A stretch of 23,275 nucleotides of DNA, taken from positions 1 through 23,275 of the forward strand of contig JBKHHW010000040.1 of the NCBI GenBank assembly GCA_046538945.1, given 5' to 3'. Below, piece by piece: positions 1 to 8,290 of the stretch (position 1 is its first letter; each line of letters begins with the position of its first letter). A model generated the notes under the pieces. The model was not told where the DNA came from. It did no database searches and worked only from the letters and a program-made list of their open reading frames with translations. This DNA comes from JAEZKC01 sp046538945 (GTDB lineage Bacteria > Fibrobacterota > Chitinivibrionia > Chitinivibrionales > Chitinispirillaceae). The position numbers and the translations under genes were made by a program.

Positions 1-102
1 GACGGGGAGGACCGGGGTGAAGAAAATGCAGCGGATGAAGCCCAAAGACTGAAGGACATTCGCAGGCGCAGAGAGAAAGCACTTACAGAAGAGCAGAACT
101 GA
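1..102 (+). CDS. 3' end of an unidentified upstream gene (partial)
   Basis: An open frame enters from the left edge and stops at TGA 100-102, giving 33 C-terminal residues. They are strongly charged, with an acidic stretch first and then a run of arginines and lysines (RRRREK), which suggests a helical or disordered tail. The next gene starts 6 nt downstream on the same strand, so the two are probably cotranscribed and the operon begins outside the window. There is too little sequence to assign a family. Confidence 0.55.
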   Translation, partial: DGEDRGEENAADEAQRLKDIRRRREKALTEEQN

Positions 103-108
103 AAAGAG

Positions 109-3100
109 ATGAAAAGAAAACAGAACATAATTTCTCATTTGAACGGAGCTTTTTGGCTTCTTCTGTTTCTGTTTTCTTCTGTCTCCTACTCCGATCAGCC
201 AGATGAATGGAGGTCGAGAGAAAACCAGGTTTTGCGTTTTGGTACACAATGGAATACAATTGAACTGTTGAATCAGGAATTGCTTCAGATAAGTGACGTT
301 CTCAAGGATATCCGGGATCTTCAGCTTTTTCCTGATGAATTGACCCGCCTGGAGAATTCGGTCATGGTTTCCATAGACAAACAGATCGAAAAAGCGGAGA
401 AACGGTGCTTTTCTGTGAAGACGGATCTATCGGCACTGAAACCGCCCTTTGTGGATGCTATGGCAATTCTGAGGGAAATGGTCGTGAACGAACCTGTTGA
501 GGACATGTTTGAGGTTCTGGAGCGTAAGGATCTGGAAAGAATAGATAGAATGATCATGGTGAAACAATCCATCGATTCTCTATGGAGCGATATCGATGCT
601 CTGCTCTTCAGGATATCAGATGCGATGGGGATCTCTATAGCTCGGGAAGACAGCAGTTCAGACAAGGAGGAGTTCGTCCAGATTCTCAGAACCAGTCTGG
701 GACGGCAGTCGGAGATGATCTGTCGCAAGATCAACAGAATAAAGGATGAGCTTGTCAGGCGCAGCAGTCTGGCTCAGGCCAGGAAAATGTTTCTTGTTGA
801 AAACCGGCGCATACGCGAGTATCTCTCCGGGGAAATGTATGAACTTGCCCGGAAAAAGAGTCTTGATTTCAAAGAGCGCTACAAAGGGCGTATCGGGCTC
901 GATGAACTGAATCTGCAACTTGCAAAAGTGAACTTTTTTTTGGGTGCCTATGATGAAGTTCACCGGATAGCAGAACAGATAACAGAAGGGTCAAAGCATG
1001 CGGAGGAGAGTGTCCTTTACGTTCTGCAGAGCTTGTATGCTCTTGAGGATTACGAAAGGGTTTGGAAACTAGGAAGCAGTGTGAATATAAAAAATCAGAA
1101 GAGAAGCGCAAGGAATCTTCTTTTGTGGATCATAATGGAGAGCGGCATCGCTTTGGGCAGAAAAGTTGATTACAGCCGTCTGGCTTCTCTGATGCTCAAG
1201 GGAGAATCTTATCAGATACATGTGATGCATTCTCTCGGCAGGTCTTATCTGATTTCTGAAGACACCTCCATGGCCTTCTCTGTTCTCGAGAGCGCATGCA
1301 AAATCCGTCCGGCCGGTGAGGTTGACAGAAATGCCTTGGTCGCTGTCAAGCTTACTCTGGCAGAACTGCACCACGAGAAAAGAGCATATGAAGAAGCTTT
1401 GTCTCTCTATTTTTCCATGTTGAAGGGAGAGAGAGACCTGGACCGTGTTTTGACCGGCATCGCCTGGTGTTATTTCGGGATGGGCTCTGATGATAAAGGT
1501 GAAAATGCACTCAAGAAACTGATTAATCAGAAACCTGAATCCCCGTTTGCGGCTGAAGCGATCTATGTCATGGCAAAACGGTTTCTGCAAAAGGCAAGGT
1601 TGGAGTGGGAGAAGACTGTGTTTCTGGTCTCGGAGGTGCAGCGTCTTTCAGAGCTGCTCGAAAAGGTGGAGAAAAAAATTGCAGAAAACAGCAGTCCTGA
1701 GGAGAAATTCATCAAAGCTTCAGAAGAGCTGCGTTCTCTTATCATGCGGTTGAAGGAGGAAAGCCGGTTTGATTACGATCAGATTGCCTCTTTGTACGAC
1801 AGAGTCCGGAAAATAAACAATCTGGTATTGCATCACTATTCAAGCGGCTCATTCCAGGAGGTATCCTTCACCCGGAAAAGGGAGCAGTTGCTTTTTAGTT
1901 TGGATTCCCTGATGATAGCTCTTCAAGAACAGGACGGCAGCACCATTTCCAGAAAAACCAGACTGAGGGAAGCGTCTTTAAACAGGGCCGAAATCAAATC
2001 GGTTGTGAACAGGATGAAAATTCTTGACACTGATGCCATGTTGGATAGATACAGGTGGGAAAGGGAATATCTGGACTGGCAGAAATCCCAGCTTCGCAGG
2101 GAAAATAGGAAATCAGTCTCAGTTGAACTGGACTCTATTCTGATAAATGAGGAACGCCTGAAGAAAAAAGCATACAGAGAGCTGACATCAAAAATCAAAA
2201 ATGCGATTGCTCTTGGAGTTTCGTCCCGGGATGAGGCTTATTTCCGCTATCATCTGGCTGAACTGTACTATTCAGAGGAAAATGATAAATTCAGCAGCGA
2301 ATATGATGAATACGAGACAAATCTCCAGATCTACAATGATCTGATTTCCGCAGATAAAGGAACTCAGGCTGCAAACAGAATATCTGCGCCGCAAGCACCT
2401 GTTTTAAGTCACCGGAAGAGCTTGTCAGAATACAGAAAGGTGGTGGGGAAAAGCGGGGATTCGCTGGTGACAGCGGCTGCTTACTACAGTATGGGATGGT
2501 GTTTCAATGATCTTTCCCGGTTCGACAGCGCTTATCATTACATGGAGAAAGTTGCCGCAGACTATCCCTCAAGCCCCCATGCCGCCCAGGCCTGGATGTA
2601 CTGTGGGGAGAACCGCTTTGAGAATGCCGATCTGGAAGAGGCGATCAGGTGTTATCAGGCTGTGATGAGGTACCCTGAAAGTGAATATTTCGATCAGGCA
2701 CTGTACAAACTTGCCTGGACTCAGTACCGATTGTCTAATCCTCAAAAAGCAATCAGCTCTTTTCTGGCACTGGTGGAACTGGGAGACGGCAACAAAACCG
2801 GGGCGCTTCTTGAGAAGGAATCCATGGACTATATCGCCATCAGTTTCAGCGAGACCGATATCGCCGGTGATCAGGGACTCAGGAAGACCGTCGCTTTTGT
2901 AAGTAAGTTCGGGGATGATGGGAAAGGCTACAGCATAATAGGCCGGCTGGCGGGAGTTTATAAGGATCAGGGACGCTACGATATGGCAATAAAGAGCTAC
3001 CGCAAGCTGCTAGAGATGTACCCTGAACATCCGGACAATCCGCTTGCCGAAAGTCAGATGCTTGCACTCAGGGAGAGGGGCAAATCCCCTGACGAGACCG

Positions 3101-3516
3101 GATTGATGAAGTTGAAATACTTCGAGAAGTATCACATGAAGAGCTCCTGGTCGCAGATGCAGGCTGATTCCACTGTGCGGCAAAGGGCTGACAGTGCGGC
3201 TGCGCAGCATCTTTATGATGCCGCGATAGGGTTCCATCAGTTCGCTCTCCAGAACAGCGATCCGGAACTTTACGGATTTGCGGTAGATGCCTACAGTAAG
3301 TACATAAACAGTTATCCGGATTCCCCCATTGCAGGTGAGTGTCATTACAACCTGGCGGAACTTGAATTCTCCAGAGGCAACTTGCGCAGTGCCGCGGAAG
3401 AGTACATCGCAGTCTCTCGGAAATACAAGGAAGGAAAGTACAGGGAAACTGCGGCCTGGAATGCCATTGTGGCTTCCCAGCAGCTTCTGAAGCAGGAAGA
3501 GGAAACTAAAAAGTGA
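109..3516 (+). CDS. Large secreted TPR/coiled-coil protein
   Basis: 1135 aa. Residues 1-28 look like a Sec signal peptide: a basic start, a hydrophobic core (FWLLLFLF) and an SYS end, so the mature protein should be periplasmic or outer-membrane associated. Residues about 50-230 and 495-720 are long charged helices, probably coiled coil. TPR-like helix pairs lie at about 270-480, 787-895 (AAYYSMGWCFND, then FDQALYKLAWTQYRL), around 940 and at about 1025-1130. The later ones resemble YbgF/BamD-type periplasmic TPRs with the recurring pattern YPxSxxAxxA. It overlaps the next gene by 4 nt (GTGA), so the two are translationally coupled. Large periplasmic TPR proteins often act as scaffolds linked to ExbB/ExbD motors, for example in Myxococcus gliding. 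No enzyme motif is visible. The fold is clear; the specific role is inferred. Confidence 0.85.
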   Translation: MKRKQNIISHLNGAFWLLLFLFSSVSYSDQPDEWRSRENQVLRFGTQWNTIELLNQELLQISDVLKDIRDLQLFPDELTRLENSVMVSIDKQIEKAEKRCFSVKTDLSALKPPFVDAMAILREMVVNEPVEDMFEVLERKDLERIDRMIMVKQSIDSLWSDIDALLFRISDAMGISIAREDSSSDKEEFVQILRTSLGRQSEMICRKINRIKDELVRRSSLAQARKMFLVENRRIREYLSGEMYELARKKSLDFKERYKGRIGLDELNLQLAKVNFFLGAYDEVHRIAEQITEGSKHAEESVLYVLQSLYALEDYERVWKLGSSVNIKNQKRSARNLLLWIIMESGIALGRKVDYSRLASLMLKGESYQIHVMHSLGRSYLISEDTSMAFSVLESACKIRPAGEVDRNALVAVKLTLAELHHEKRAYEEALSLYFSMLKGERDLDRVLTGIAWCYFGMGSDDKGENALKKLINQKPESPFAAEAIYVMAKRFLQKARLEWEKTVFLVSEVQRLSELLEKVEKKIAENSSPEEKFIKASEELRSLIMRLKEESRFDYDQIASLYDRVRKINNLVLHHYSSGSFQEVSFTRKREQLLFSLDSLMIALQEQDGSTISRKTRLREASLNRAEIKSVVNRMKILDTDAMLDRYRWEREYLDWQKSQLRRENRKSVSVELDSILINEERLKKKAYRELTSKIKNAIALGVSSRDEAYFRYHLAELYYSEENDKFSSEYDEYETNLQIYNDLISADKGTQAANRISAPQAPVLSHRKSLSEYRKVVGKSGDSLVTAAAYYSMGWCFNDLSRFDSAYHYMEKVAADYPSSPHAAQAWMYCGENRFENADLEEAIRCYQAVMRYPESEYFDQALYKLAWTQYRLSNPQKAISSFLALVELGDGNKTGALLEKESMDYIAISFSETDIAGDQGLRKTVAFVSKFGDDGKGYSIIGRLAGVYKDQGRYDMAIKSYRKLLEMYPEHPDNPLAESQMLALRERGKSPDETGLMKLKYFEKYHMKSSWSQMQADSTVRQRADSAAAQHLYDAAIGFHQFALQNSDPELYGFAVDAYSKYINSYPDSPIAGECHYNLAELEFSRGNLRSAAEEYIAVSRKYKEGKYRETAAWNAIVASQQLLKQEEETKK

Positions 3517-6425
3517 TCAGATGTAAGTTTATATTTATCATGGCTGCGGTCTTTCTCATCATCGGGTGTTCTCCTGTACGCAAACCTGATGTGGCTCTTC
3601 CGGATCAGTCGGCCGAAGACAGCGAACAGTTGCCGGTCGATACCGTATCTGAAAGTCCCCCGGCCGACACTGTCCTGTCTTCTGGACTCTCTGAAGCATC
3701 TCTGCTGCTTGTGAAAGCCTGTGATAATTACTTGTCAATAGACACGGTCAGTCCGAAAGCTGCTGATGTGATGGGAATCAAAGCGTCCGTATTCTACAAA
3801 AACGGTATGCTGGAGGAGAGCAGGATCGTATATAAAAGAATATTCGAGCTTTTTGCGGAAAGCCCACAGGCTTTTGAGGCCATTAAAATGATCGCTCAGG
3901 CATATTATAAGGAGAAGAGATTCGATCTGGCTCAGAAGTGGTACAGGAAATTGAGGGATATGGCCGGTGAGGGAGGAGATCGTCTGGAGGCGATCTCCAG
4001 GATTGCGGAGTCCATATTCCGTATGGCGGAACAGTATGAAACAGATGGCAGGTTTGAAGATGCGGCAGTTCACTATGAAAAAGTCGCCAACGAATTTCCC
4101 GATGTTAAAATTGCGGATGTCGCCCTTTTCAATTCTGGGCTGGCTTATGAAAAACTCGGAGAATTGTCTCAGGCGATTCTTGTGTTCCAGCGTCTTCTCA
4201 GGCGATATTCCTCTTCAGACCTTCTGGCTAAAACGCAGTTCAGAATCGCAAGAAATTATGAACAGCTCAAAAAATGGGACAATGCAGCTGAAACGTATCT
4301 TCGGACAGCTGCGAATTATCCCTCTTCCGAGCTGGCTCCTACGGCTCTTAACAATGCCGGGTTCTGTTTTGAAAACAGCGGTAAACTCAGGGAAGCTGCG
4401 GCGACTTACGAGAAATTGGCTCAGCTCTACCCGTCCAGTAAAGATGCCGCGGATGTGCTCTTCAGGGCCGGAGAAATTTACGGAAAGATCAAAGACTGGG
4501 AAAATGTGAGCAGGGTCACCAACGAGTTTTCAAGGCAGTATGGCAATGATGCAGACCGAGTGATACAGGCGCTGTGTATGATGGGCATTGCATTCCATAT
4601 GCAGGATAAAACCTCCGAGGCGCTGGAGCGGCTTCGGTCGGCAGTTGTAAGCTACACGAAATTGAAAAATCCTAGTTCAATCAATTCCTACTATGCGGCA
4701 AAAGCGCAGTTCACTATCGGTGAAATTCATCATGATAAAATGAAGAGTGTAAAGCTCATTCTCCCCAGAAACAAATACCGCCACCTCATTAAAGAAAAAA
4801 ATCAGCTTCTCGAACAGGCCGTTCTTGACTATACCAGAGCGGTTAAATTCGGTATTCAGGAGTGGACCACAAGGAGCATATTCCAGATCGGACAGATTCA
4901 TGAAGATTTCGCCATGGATGTGTTCAAGCAGGAGCGCCCTTCTGAGATGGATCTTGAGGAAAGGCAGGTTCTGGAGTTGGGAATCGCTGAAGCTGTGGAG
5001 AAGTTTTTGGTGGAGAAGGCGCTGCATTTTCATGAACAGAACGTGAAACTGGGAATCAGGGAGAAGCTTGAGGATAAATATGTCCTTCAGTCGCGCAGGA
5101 AGCTGACCGGATTGCCGTTCATGGCAGCTGAGAACTATCTCTCTTTGGTTGAGATAGCCAGAAGCGTGGAGGAGAATCAGAACCTGTCGGGTTTTGCACT
5201 CATCAACAGAAAAATGAAACTCATGCAGAAAATCGCCCCATATCAGGAGAGGGCAATAGATCTGTTTTTGAAGACTCTTGAAATGGGCATTACATATAAG
5301 GAAACAGACGATTTTTACAAACAGGCCAGTTCGCAGATCACCCGAACAAGCCTTTACGCCGGCGGTATTTATGCCGATGTGGCAATGATTGCCCGTGAAG
5401 CGCCTATTCCGGAAGGTTTCGACAGATATGACGAGTTCGTTTATAAAACAAAGCTTCTCTCACAGATCGAGAGCTATGAAAATCAGGCTCTGGATGCATT
5501 CCTGAAGGGGCTTAAAGTGACTGAGGCTTACGAGATCACGGATGAAAGCACGGGAAAGATCAGAGAAAGTGTCGCGAATCTTCTGTTTGTGAAAGGTCGC
5601 TCATATGACCTCTTGAGTATCGAGCTGTTTAAAGATCCTCCCTTTCCGGATAGTGTGGACGATGTTGAAAAAGAGGAATATGAAACACGTTTCGAGGAGC
5701 TGGGACTGCGCTTTCAGCAACAGGCTCTTGAAATCTATAAAAACATGCTTGAGTTCGCGGACCGCGACTATGCTGCGGGAACGTCTGTGACTCATGCATA
5801 TGTCCGCCTTTTCCAGGACAGTCCCGAAACGTACGGCGTCAAGAAGGACACCACTGTGGAGCTCCAACTCATGTCCGGCTCTCAGTGGAGAGTGAGCTCC
5901 GATACTTCCCAATCCCATTGGCAGCAGCTTGAGTACGCTGACAGCTCCTGGCACAAGCCTCACAAGGTTTTTCCCGCACCCGAGGATTCTTCGCCGAAAG
6001 TCCCGTTTATGTGGTTTGGAGTGGGAAACCCCGGGGAGCTTGAAACGTATGATCCTGAAAAGAAGGTTCTGTTCAGAAGAAAGTTCAATCTCAGAGATGT
6101 TCCGCATTCGGCAAAGCTGGTTTTGCATTCAGGTTGCGGTGCTGAAGCCTTCGTGAACGGAGAATATCTTGTTCCGGATACTGTTGCGGAAAAGGAAATC
6201 AGGTACGATCTCATGGGTAAAGTGCGAAAGGGCGGAAACCTGCTTGCTCTGAAACTTGACTGCTACCAGGATTCCTCCTACGGCGTACTGCCGCATTTGT
6301 CCGTACTTGCCGAATCGCACAGGTACATCCCGAGTCCGCCGAATGGTTCTGATCTCACTTTTGATCAGGCCAGACCTGGTGTTTACCAGTTCCCCTCCAT
6401 CAAGAATTTCAGCCTGGAGAGATGA
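3513..6425 (+). CDS. TPR lipoprotein with C-terminal galactose-binding-like domain
   Basis: 970 aa from a GTG that overlaps the upstream stop. The N-terminus is a short hydrophobic segment ending in a lipobox, IIGC with Cys19 followed by Ser, so an outer-membrane lipoprotein is expected. Residues about 65-380 hold successive TPRs with YPSSxxAPxAL-type loops, as in BamD/YbgF. The middle (about 400-760) is helical without a recognised motif. Residues about 785-915 change character: a Trp-rich start (WQQLEYADSSWHKP), then LFRRKFNL, AEAFVNGEYL and LLALKLD. This series is the strand pattern of the jelly-roll sugar-binding domain at the N-terminus of GH2-type glycosidases. No catalytic domain follows. 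Its place between a second TPR protein and an ExbB/ExbD set suggests a structural part of an envelope machine that may touch glycan. That role is inference. Confidence 0.85.
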   Translation: MIRCKFIFIMAAVFLIIGCSPVRKPDVALPDQSAEDSEQLPVDTVSESPPADTVLSSGLSEASLLLVKACDNYLSIDTVSPKAADVMGIKASVFYKNGMLEESRIVYKRIFELFAESPQAFEAIKMIAQAYYKEKRFDLAQKWYRKLRDMAGEGGDRLEAISRIAESIFRMAEQYETDGRFEDAAVHYEKVANEFPDVKIADVALFNSGLAYEKLGELSQAILVFQRLLRRYSSSDLLAKTQFRIARNYEQLKKWDNAAETYLRTAANYPSSELAPTALNNAGFCFENSGKLREAAATYEKLAQLYPSSKDAADVLFRAGEIYGKIKDWENVSRVTNEFSRQYGNDADRVIQALCMMGIAFHMQDKTSEALERLRSAVVSYTKLKNPSSINSYYAAKAQFTIGEIHHDKMKSVKLILPRNKYRHLIKEKNQLLEQAVLDYTRAVKFGIQEWTTRSIFQIGQIHEDFAMDVFKQERPSEMDLEERQVLELGIAEAVEKFLVEKALHFHEQNVKLGIREKLEDKYVLQSRRKLTGLPFMAAENYLSLVEIARSVEENQNLSGFALINRKMKLMQKIAPYQERAIDLFLKTLEMGITYKETDDFYKQASSQITRTSLYAGGIYADVAMIAREAPIPEGFDRYDEFVYKTKLLSQIESYENQALDAFLKGLKVTEAYEITDESTGKIRESVANLLFVKGRSYDLLSIELFKDPPFPDSVDDVEKEEYETRFEELGLRFQQQALEIYKNMLEFADRDYAAGTSVTHAYVRLFQDSPETYGVKKDTTVELQLMSGSQWRVSSDTSQSHWQQLEYADSSWHKPHKVFPAPEDSSPKVPFMWFGVGNPGELETYDPEKKVLFRRKFNLRDVPHSAKLVLHSGCGAEAFVNGEYLVPDTVAEKEIRYDLMGKVRKGGNLLALKLDCYQDSSYGVLPHLSVLAESHRYIPSPPNGSDLTFDQARPGVYQFPSIKNFSLER

Positions 6426-6426
6426 T

Positions 6427-6702
6427 ATGAGTACGTGCAGATATCTGATGGTGATACTTGCTCTTTACGGCCTGAGCCTGGCAGCTGAGCCCTCGGACAC
6501 GACGAAGCAGGAAAACTATCGTATAGAGACTCCCGGGACAATCACCTTCACGGTGGGAACCAAGATCAAAGGCAAGGTGGATAAACCTCAGGTGATGATA
6601 TTTCTTCCCAAGGAGCGTTCCTACTATAGAGGTATGGATCTGACCAAGTCGTTCAGCGAGCAAATCATGCAGCCGCTGCCACTGGTTCCTCTGGTTGATT
6701 AG
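6427..6702 (+). CDS. Small exported protein of unknown function
   Basis: 91 aa. The ATG lies 1 nt after the upstream stop and has a GGAGA ribosome site 6 nt before it. Upstream in-frame codons exist but lie inside the lipoprotein gene. Residues 1-20 form a signal peptide ending LAA, so the mature protein is only about 71 aa. It begins acidic/polar and then has a beta-rich stretch around TITFTVGTKIKGKVDKPQV, followed by MIFLPKERSYY and a Pro-rich end. I do not recognise the family. It sits between the TPR lipoprotein and exbB, so a periplasmic accessory role in the same machine is likely but unproven. Confidence 0.75.
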   Translation: MSTCRYLMVILALYGLSLAAEPSDTTKQENYRIETPGTITFTVGTKIKGKVDKPQVMIFLPKERSYYRGMDLTKSFSEQIMQPLPLVPLVD

Positions 6703-6713
6703 CTGTAAAATCA

Positions 6714-6742
6714 TTGACTTAAACGGCTGTGGAATGGTAAAA
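6714..6742 (+). promoter_or_regulatory. Sigma70-like promoter before exbB
   Basis: TTGACT (6714-6719) and TAAAAT (6737-6742) are separated by exactly 17 nt, in the only sizeable gap (107 nt) of the 109-9844 gene run. A second -10-like TATAAT lies at 6773-6778 without a good -35. This could let the motor and export genes be expressed apart from the TPR genes. Confidence 0.5.
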
Positions 6743-6809
6743 TTGATTGATGGAATGTGTTTTTTCAACCGAATATAATCAGGTCAGGTTTTGTTAAACA
6801 GGAGGATTG

Positions 6810-7448
6810 ATGGAAGAGGTCGCCCGTTTTTTTCAGGATGGTGGACACTGGATGTATCCCATTGCGGTAGTTTCTGCCTTCGCGATGGCGATATTTCTGG
6901 AACGTTCGTATTATTTTTATCTGCACTGCCAGCTTAATTCGAAGGCCCTTTTGACCCAGATCACCAGGCTTGTGCGCAATGGAGAGGTTGAAAGAGCACG
7001 GAAACTGTGTGCCGGCCTGAAAAATCCTCTCTCCCAGATTCTTGAAGCTGCTCTCTGGCATTTTCAGCAGGATGAGCCCGATCAGGAAATTCAGAACGCG
7101 GTTGATGAGGTAGCCCTGCGGGAGCTGCCCCGCATACAGCGCCGCACTCACTATCTTTCCCTTTTTGCCAACATTTCTACCCTTCTGGGACTGCTGGGTA
7201 CGATTTTCGGACTGCAGCAGGCTTTTGGGGCCTTGGCAGGCGCGGATCCTTCGCAGAAAGCGACCGTTCTGGCCAACGGTATCGCCATAGCCATGAATAC
7301 AACCGCATTGGGCCTGATGGTGGCCGTGCCGTGTATGATCATGTATTCGATTCTGGGTGCCAAGGCGAACGCTCTTATAGAAGAGATTGACGAAAATTCC
7401 GTGAGACTGCTTAACTTTCTGTACGCTCAGCGCAGAATAATGAGCTAG
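6810..7448 (+). CDS. exbB: ExbB/TolQ/MotA-family motor channel protein
   Basis: 212 aa. ATG 6810 is chosen because AGGAGG (6800-6805) lies 4 nt upstream; the TTG just before it is too close to that site. Three membrane segments fit the family: about 14-36, 116-138 and 159-182, with a large cytoplasmic loop between the first two. The hallmark TM2 sequence STLLGLLGTIFGLQQAF and the TM3 IAIAMNTTALGLMVAVP are present, including the small and hydroxyl residues that line the proton path in ExbB/TolQ. These proteins form a pentameric channel around an ExbD dimer and convert proton flow into motion of a TonB/TolA-type partner. Two ExbD-like genes and a TonB-like gene follow directly, so a full motor is encoded here. 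TonB, Tol and Agl motors share the fold, so the exact subtype is unresolved. Confidence 0.93.
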   Translation: MEEVARFFQDGGHWMYPIAVVSAFAMAIFLERSYYFYLHCQLNSKALLTQITRLVRNGEVERARKLCAGLKNPLSQILEAALWHFQQDEPDQEIQNAVDEVALRELPRIQRRTHYLSLFANISTLLGLLGTIFGLQQAFGALAGADPSQKATVLANGIAIAMNTTALGLMVAVPCMIMYSILGAKANALIEEIDENSVRLLNFLYAQRRIMS

Positions 7449-7460
7449 GGAGCCGGATAA

Positions 7461-7967
7461 ATGTCCCAAAACGAAGACAAACAGATGAAGAAAGCTTTCC
7501 CTGTTTGCAAAAGGGTCCAGAAAAATGCCGGGCGGGAGGTCGAGATGTTCGACCTGGATGTCACTCCGGTTATGAATCTGTTCATGGTTCTTATTCCGTT
7601 TTTGGTTTCCATGGCGGTTTTCACCCATTTGGCGGTGATCGATTTTTCACTTCCGCCCTCTCAGACCGAAGGAGCCGCAGAAGCCGGGGAAACAAAAGAG
7701 CTTGATATTTCGATCGTGGTTACGAGAAACGGGTTCAGGATTGTGGGTACAGGCAACAAGCTTGATCTGGTGCCTCTTAAAAACGGCAGGTACCAGTTCG
7801 ATCAGCTCAGGGCTCTTCTGAAAGCGGTGAAGTTCCAGTATCCCTCTCAGAAGAGTGTGGTTCTGGTACTTGAAGAAGATGTTATCTACGATGACATAGT
7901 CAAATTCATGGATGTGTGCAGGGAATCCCAGTTTCCGGATATAGGGCTTTCAGGAGAGGTCGGATGA
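7461..7967 (+). CDS. ExbD/TolR-like protein, transmembrane Asp replaced by Asn
   Basis: 168 aa, ATG with AGGGAG about 8 nt upstream. A cytoplasmic N-terminus (1-34) leads into one membrane helix (about 35-55) opening with DVTPVMNLFMVLIPFL, then a periplasmic ExbD domain with a terminal alpha/beta part (SVVLVLEEDVIYDDIVKFMD). In ExbD and TolR the motif after TP is normally xIDV, whose Asp carries protons (D25 in E. coli ExbD). Here the aligned residue is Asn39. The second ExbD-like gene (8287-8802) keeps the Asp, so the pair may form an asymmetric heterodimer. The gene overlaps the STAS gene by 4 nt (ATGA). Confidence 0.88.
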   Translation: MSQNEDKQMKKAFPVCKRVQKNAGREVEMFDLDVTPVMNLFMVLIPFLVSMAVFTHLAVIDFSLPPSQTEGAAEAGETKELDISIVVTRNGFRIVGTGNKLDLVPLKNGRYQFDQLRALLKAVKFQYPSQKSVVLVLEEDVIYDDIVKFMDVCRESQFPDIGLSGEVG

Positions 7968-8290
7968 ATTTCAGGATGAAAATGAGCAAGCACAGGGGCA
8001 TGCCGGTTCTCCAGATCCGGGGTGATTTGACAGGTGAGAATATTTCAAGGGTCACGGCAAAACTCAATTCCCTGAGAAAGGGCAAAGCCAAGACCATCGT
8101 GATCGATCTGGGTGACACAACATTCATCGACAGTCACGGGCTTGGGGTTTTTGTCTACTGCTGGCGGCTTCTGGAGCAGCAGAACCGCCGCATGGTGTTT
8201 CTCAGACCCCAGGGGTTCATCCGTTCCATGCTTTTGGGTACGAATCTTGACAAGATCTTTTCAGTGGTTGATTCGAAAGAGGATATATGA
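7964..8290 (+). CDS. STAS-domain protein (anti-sigma antagonist/MlaB-like)
   Basis: 108 aa; the ATG overlaps the upstream stop (ATGA) and has AGGAGAGGT just before it. The whole protein is a single STAS domain: N-terminal strands (MPVLQIRGDLTGEN), a helix, then TIVIDLGDTTFIDSHGLGVFVY. That last segment carries the conserved loop, with Ser57 after Asp56 at the position phosphorylated in SpoIIAA/RsbV. No signal peptide or membrane segment is seen, so it is cytoplasmic. No partner kinase or phosphatase is encoded nearby. STAS proteins act in partner-switching circuits or as cytoplasmic subunits of membrane complexes such as MlaB. Lying between two exbD-like genes with overlaps on both sides, it may bind or gate the motor; this is inference. 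Confidence 0.88.
   Translation: MNFRMKMSKHRGMPVLQIRGDLTGENISRVTAKLNSLRKGKAKTIVIDLGDTTFIDSHGLGVFVYCWRLLEQQNRRMVFLRPQGFIRSMLLGTNLDKIFSVVDSKEDI

Noticed and set aside
6765..7628. Long open frame (287 codons) on the minus strand across exbB and the first exbD
   Set aside because: It is antisense to two well-supported family members, its product is rich in His, Gln and Arg with no domain, and no ribosome site is evident; it is a shadow of codon bias on the plus strand.
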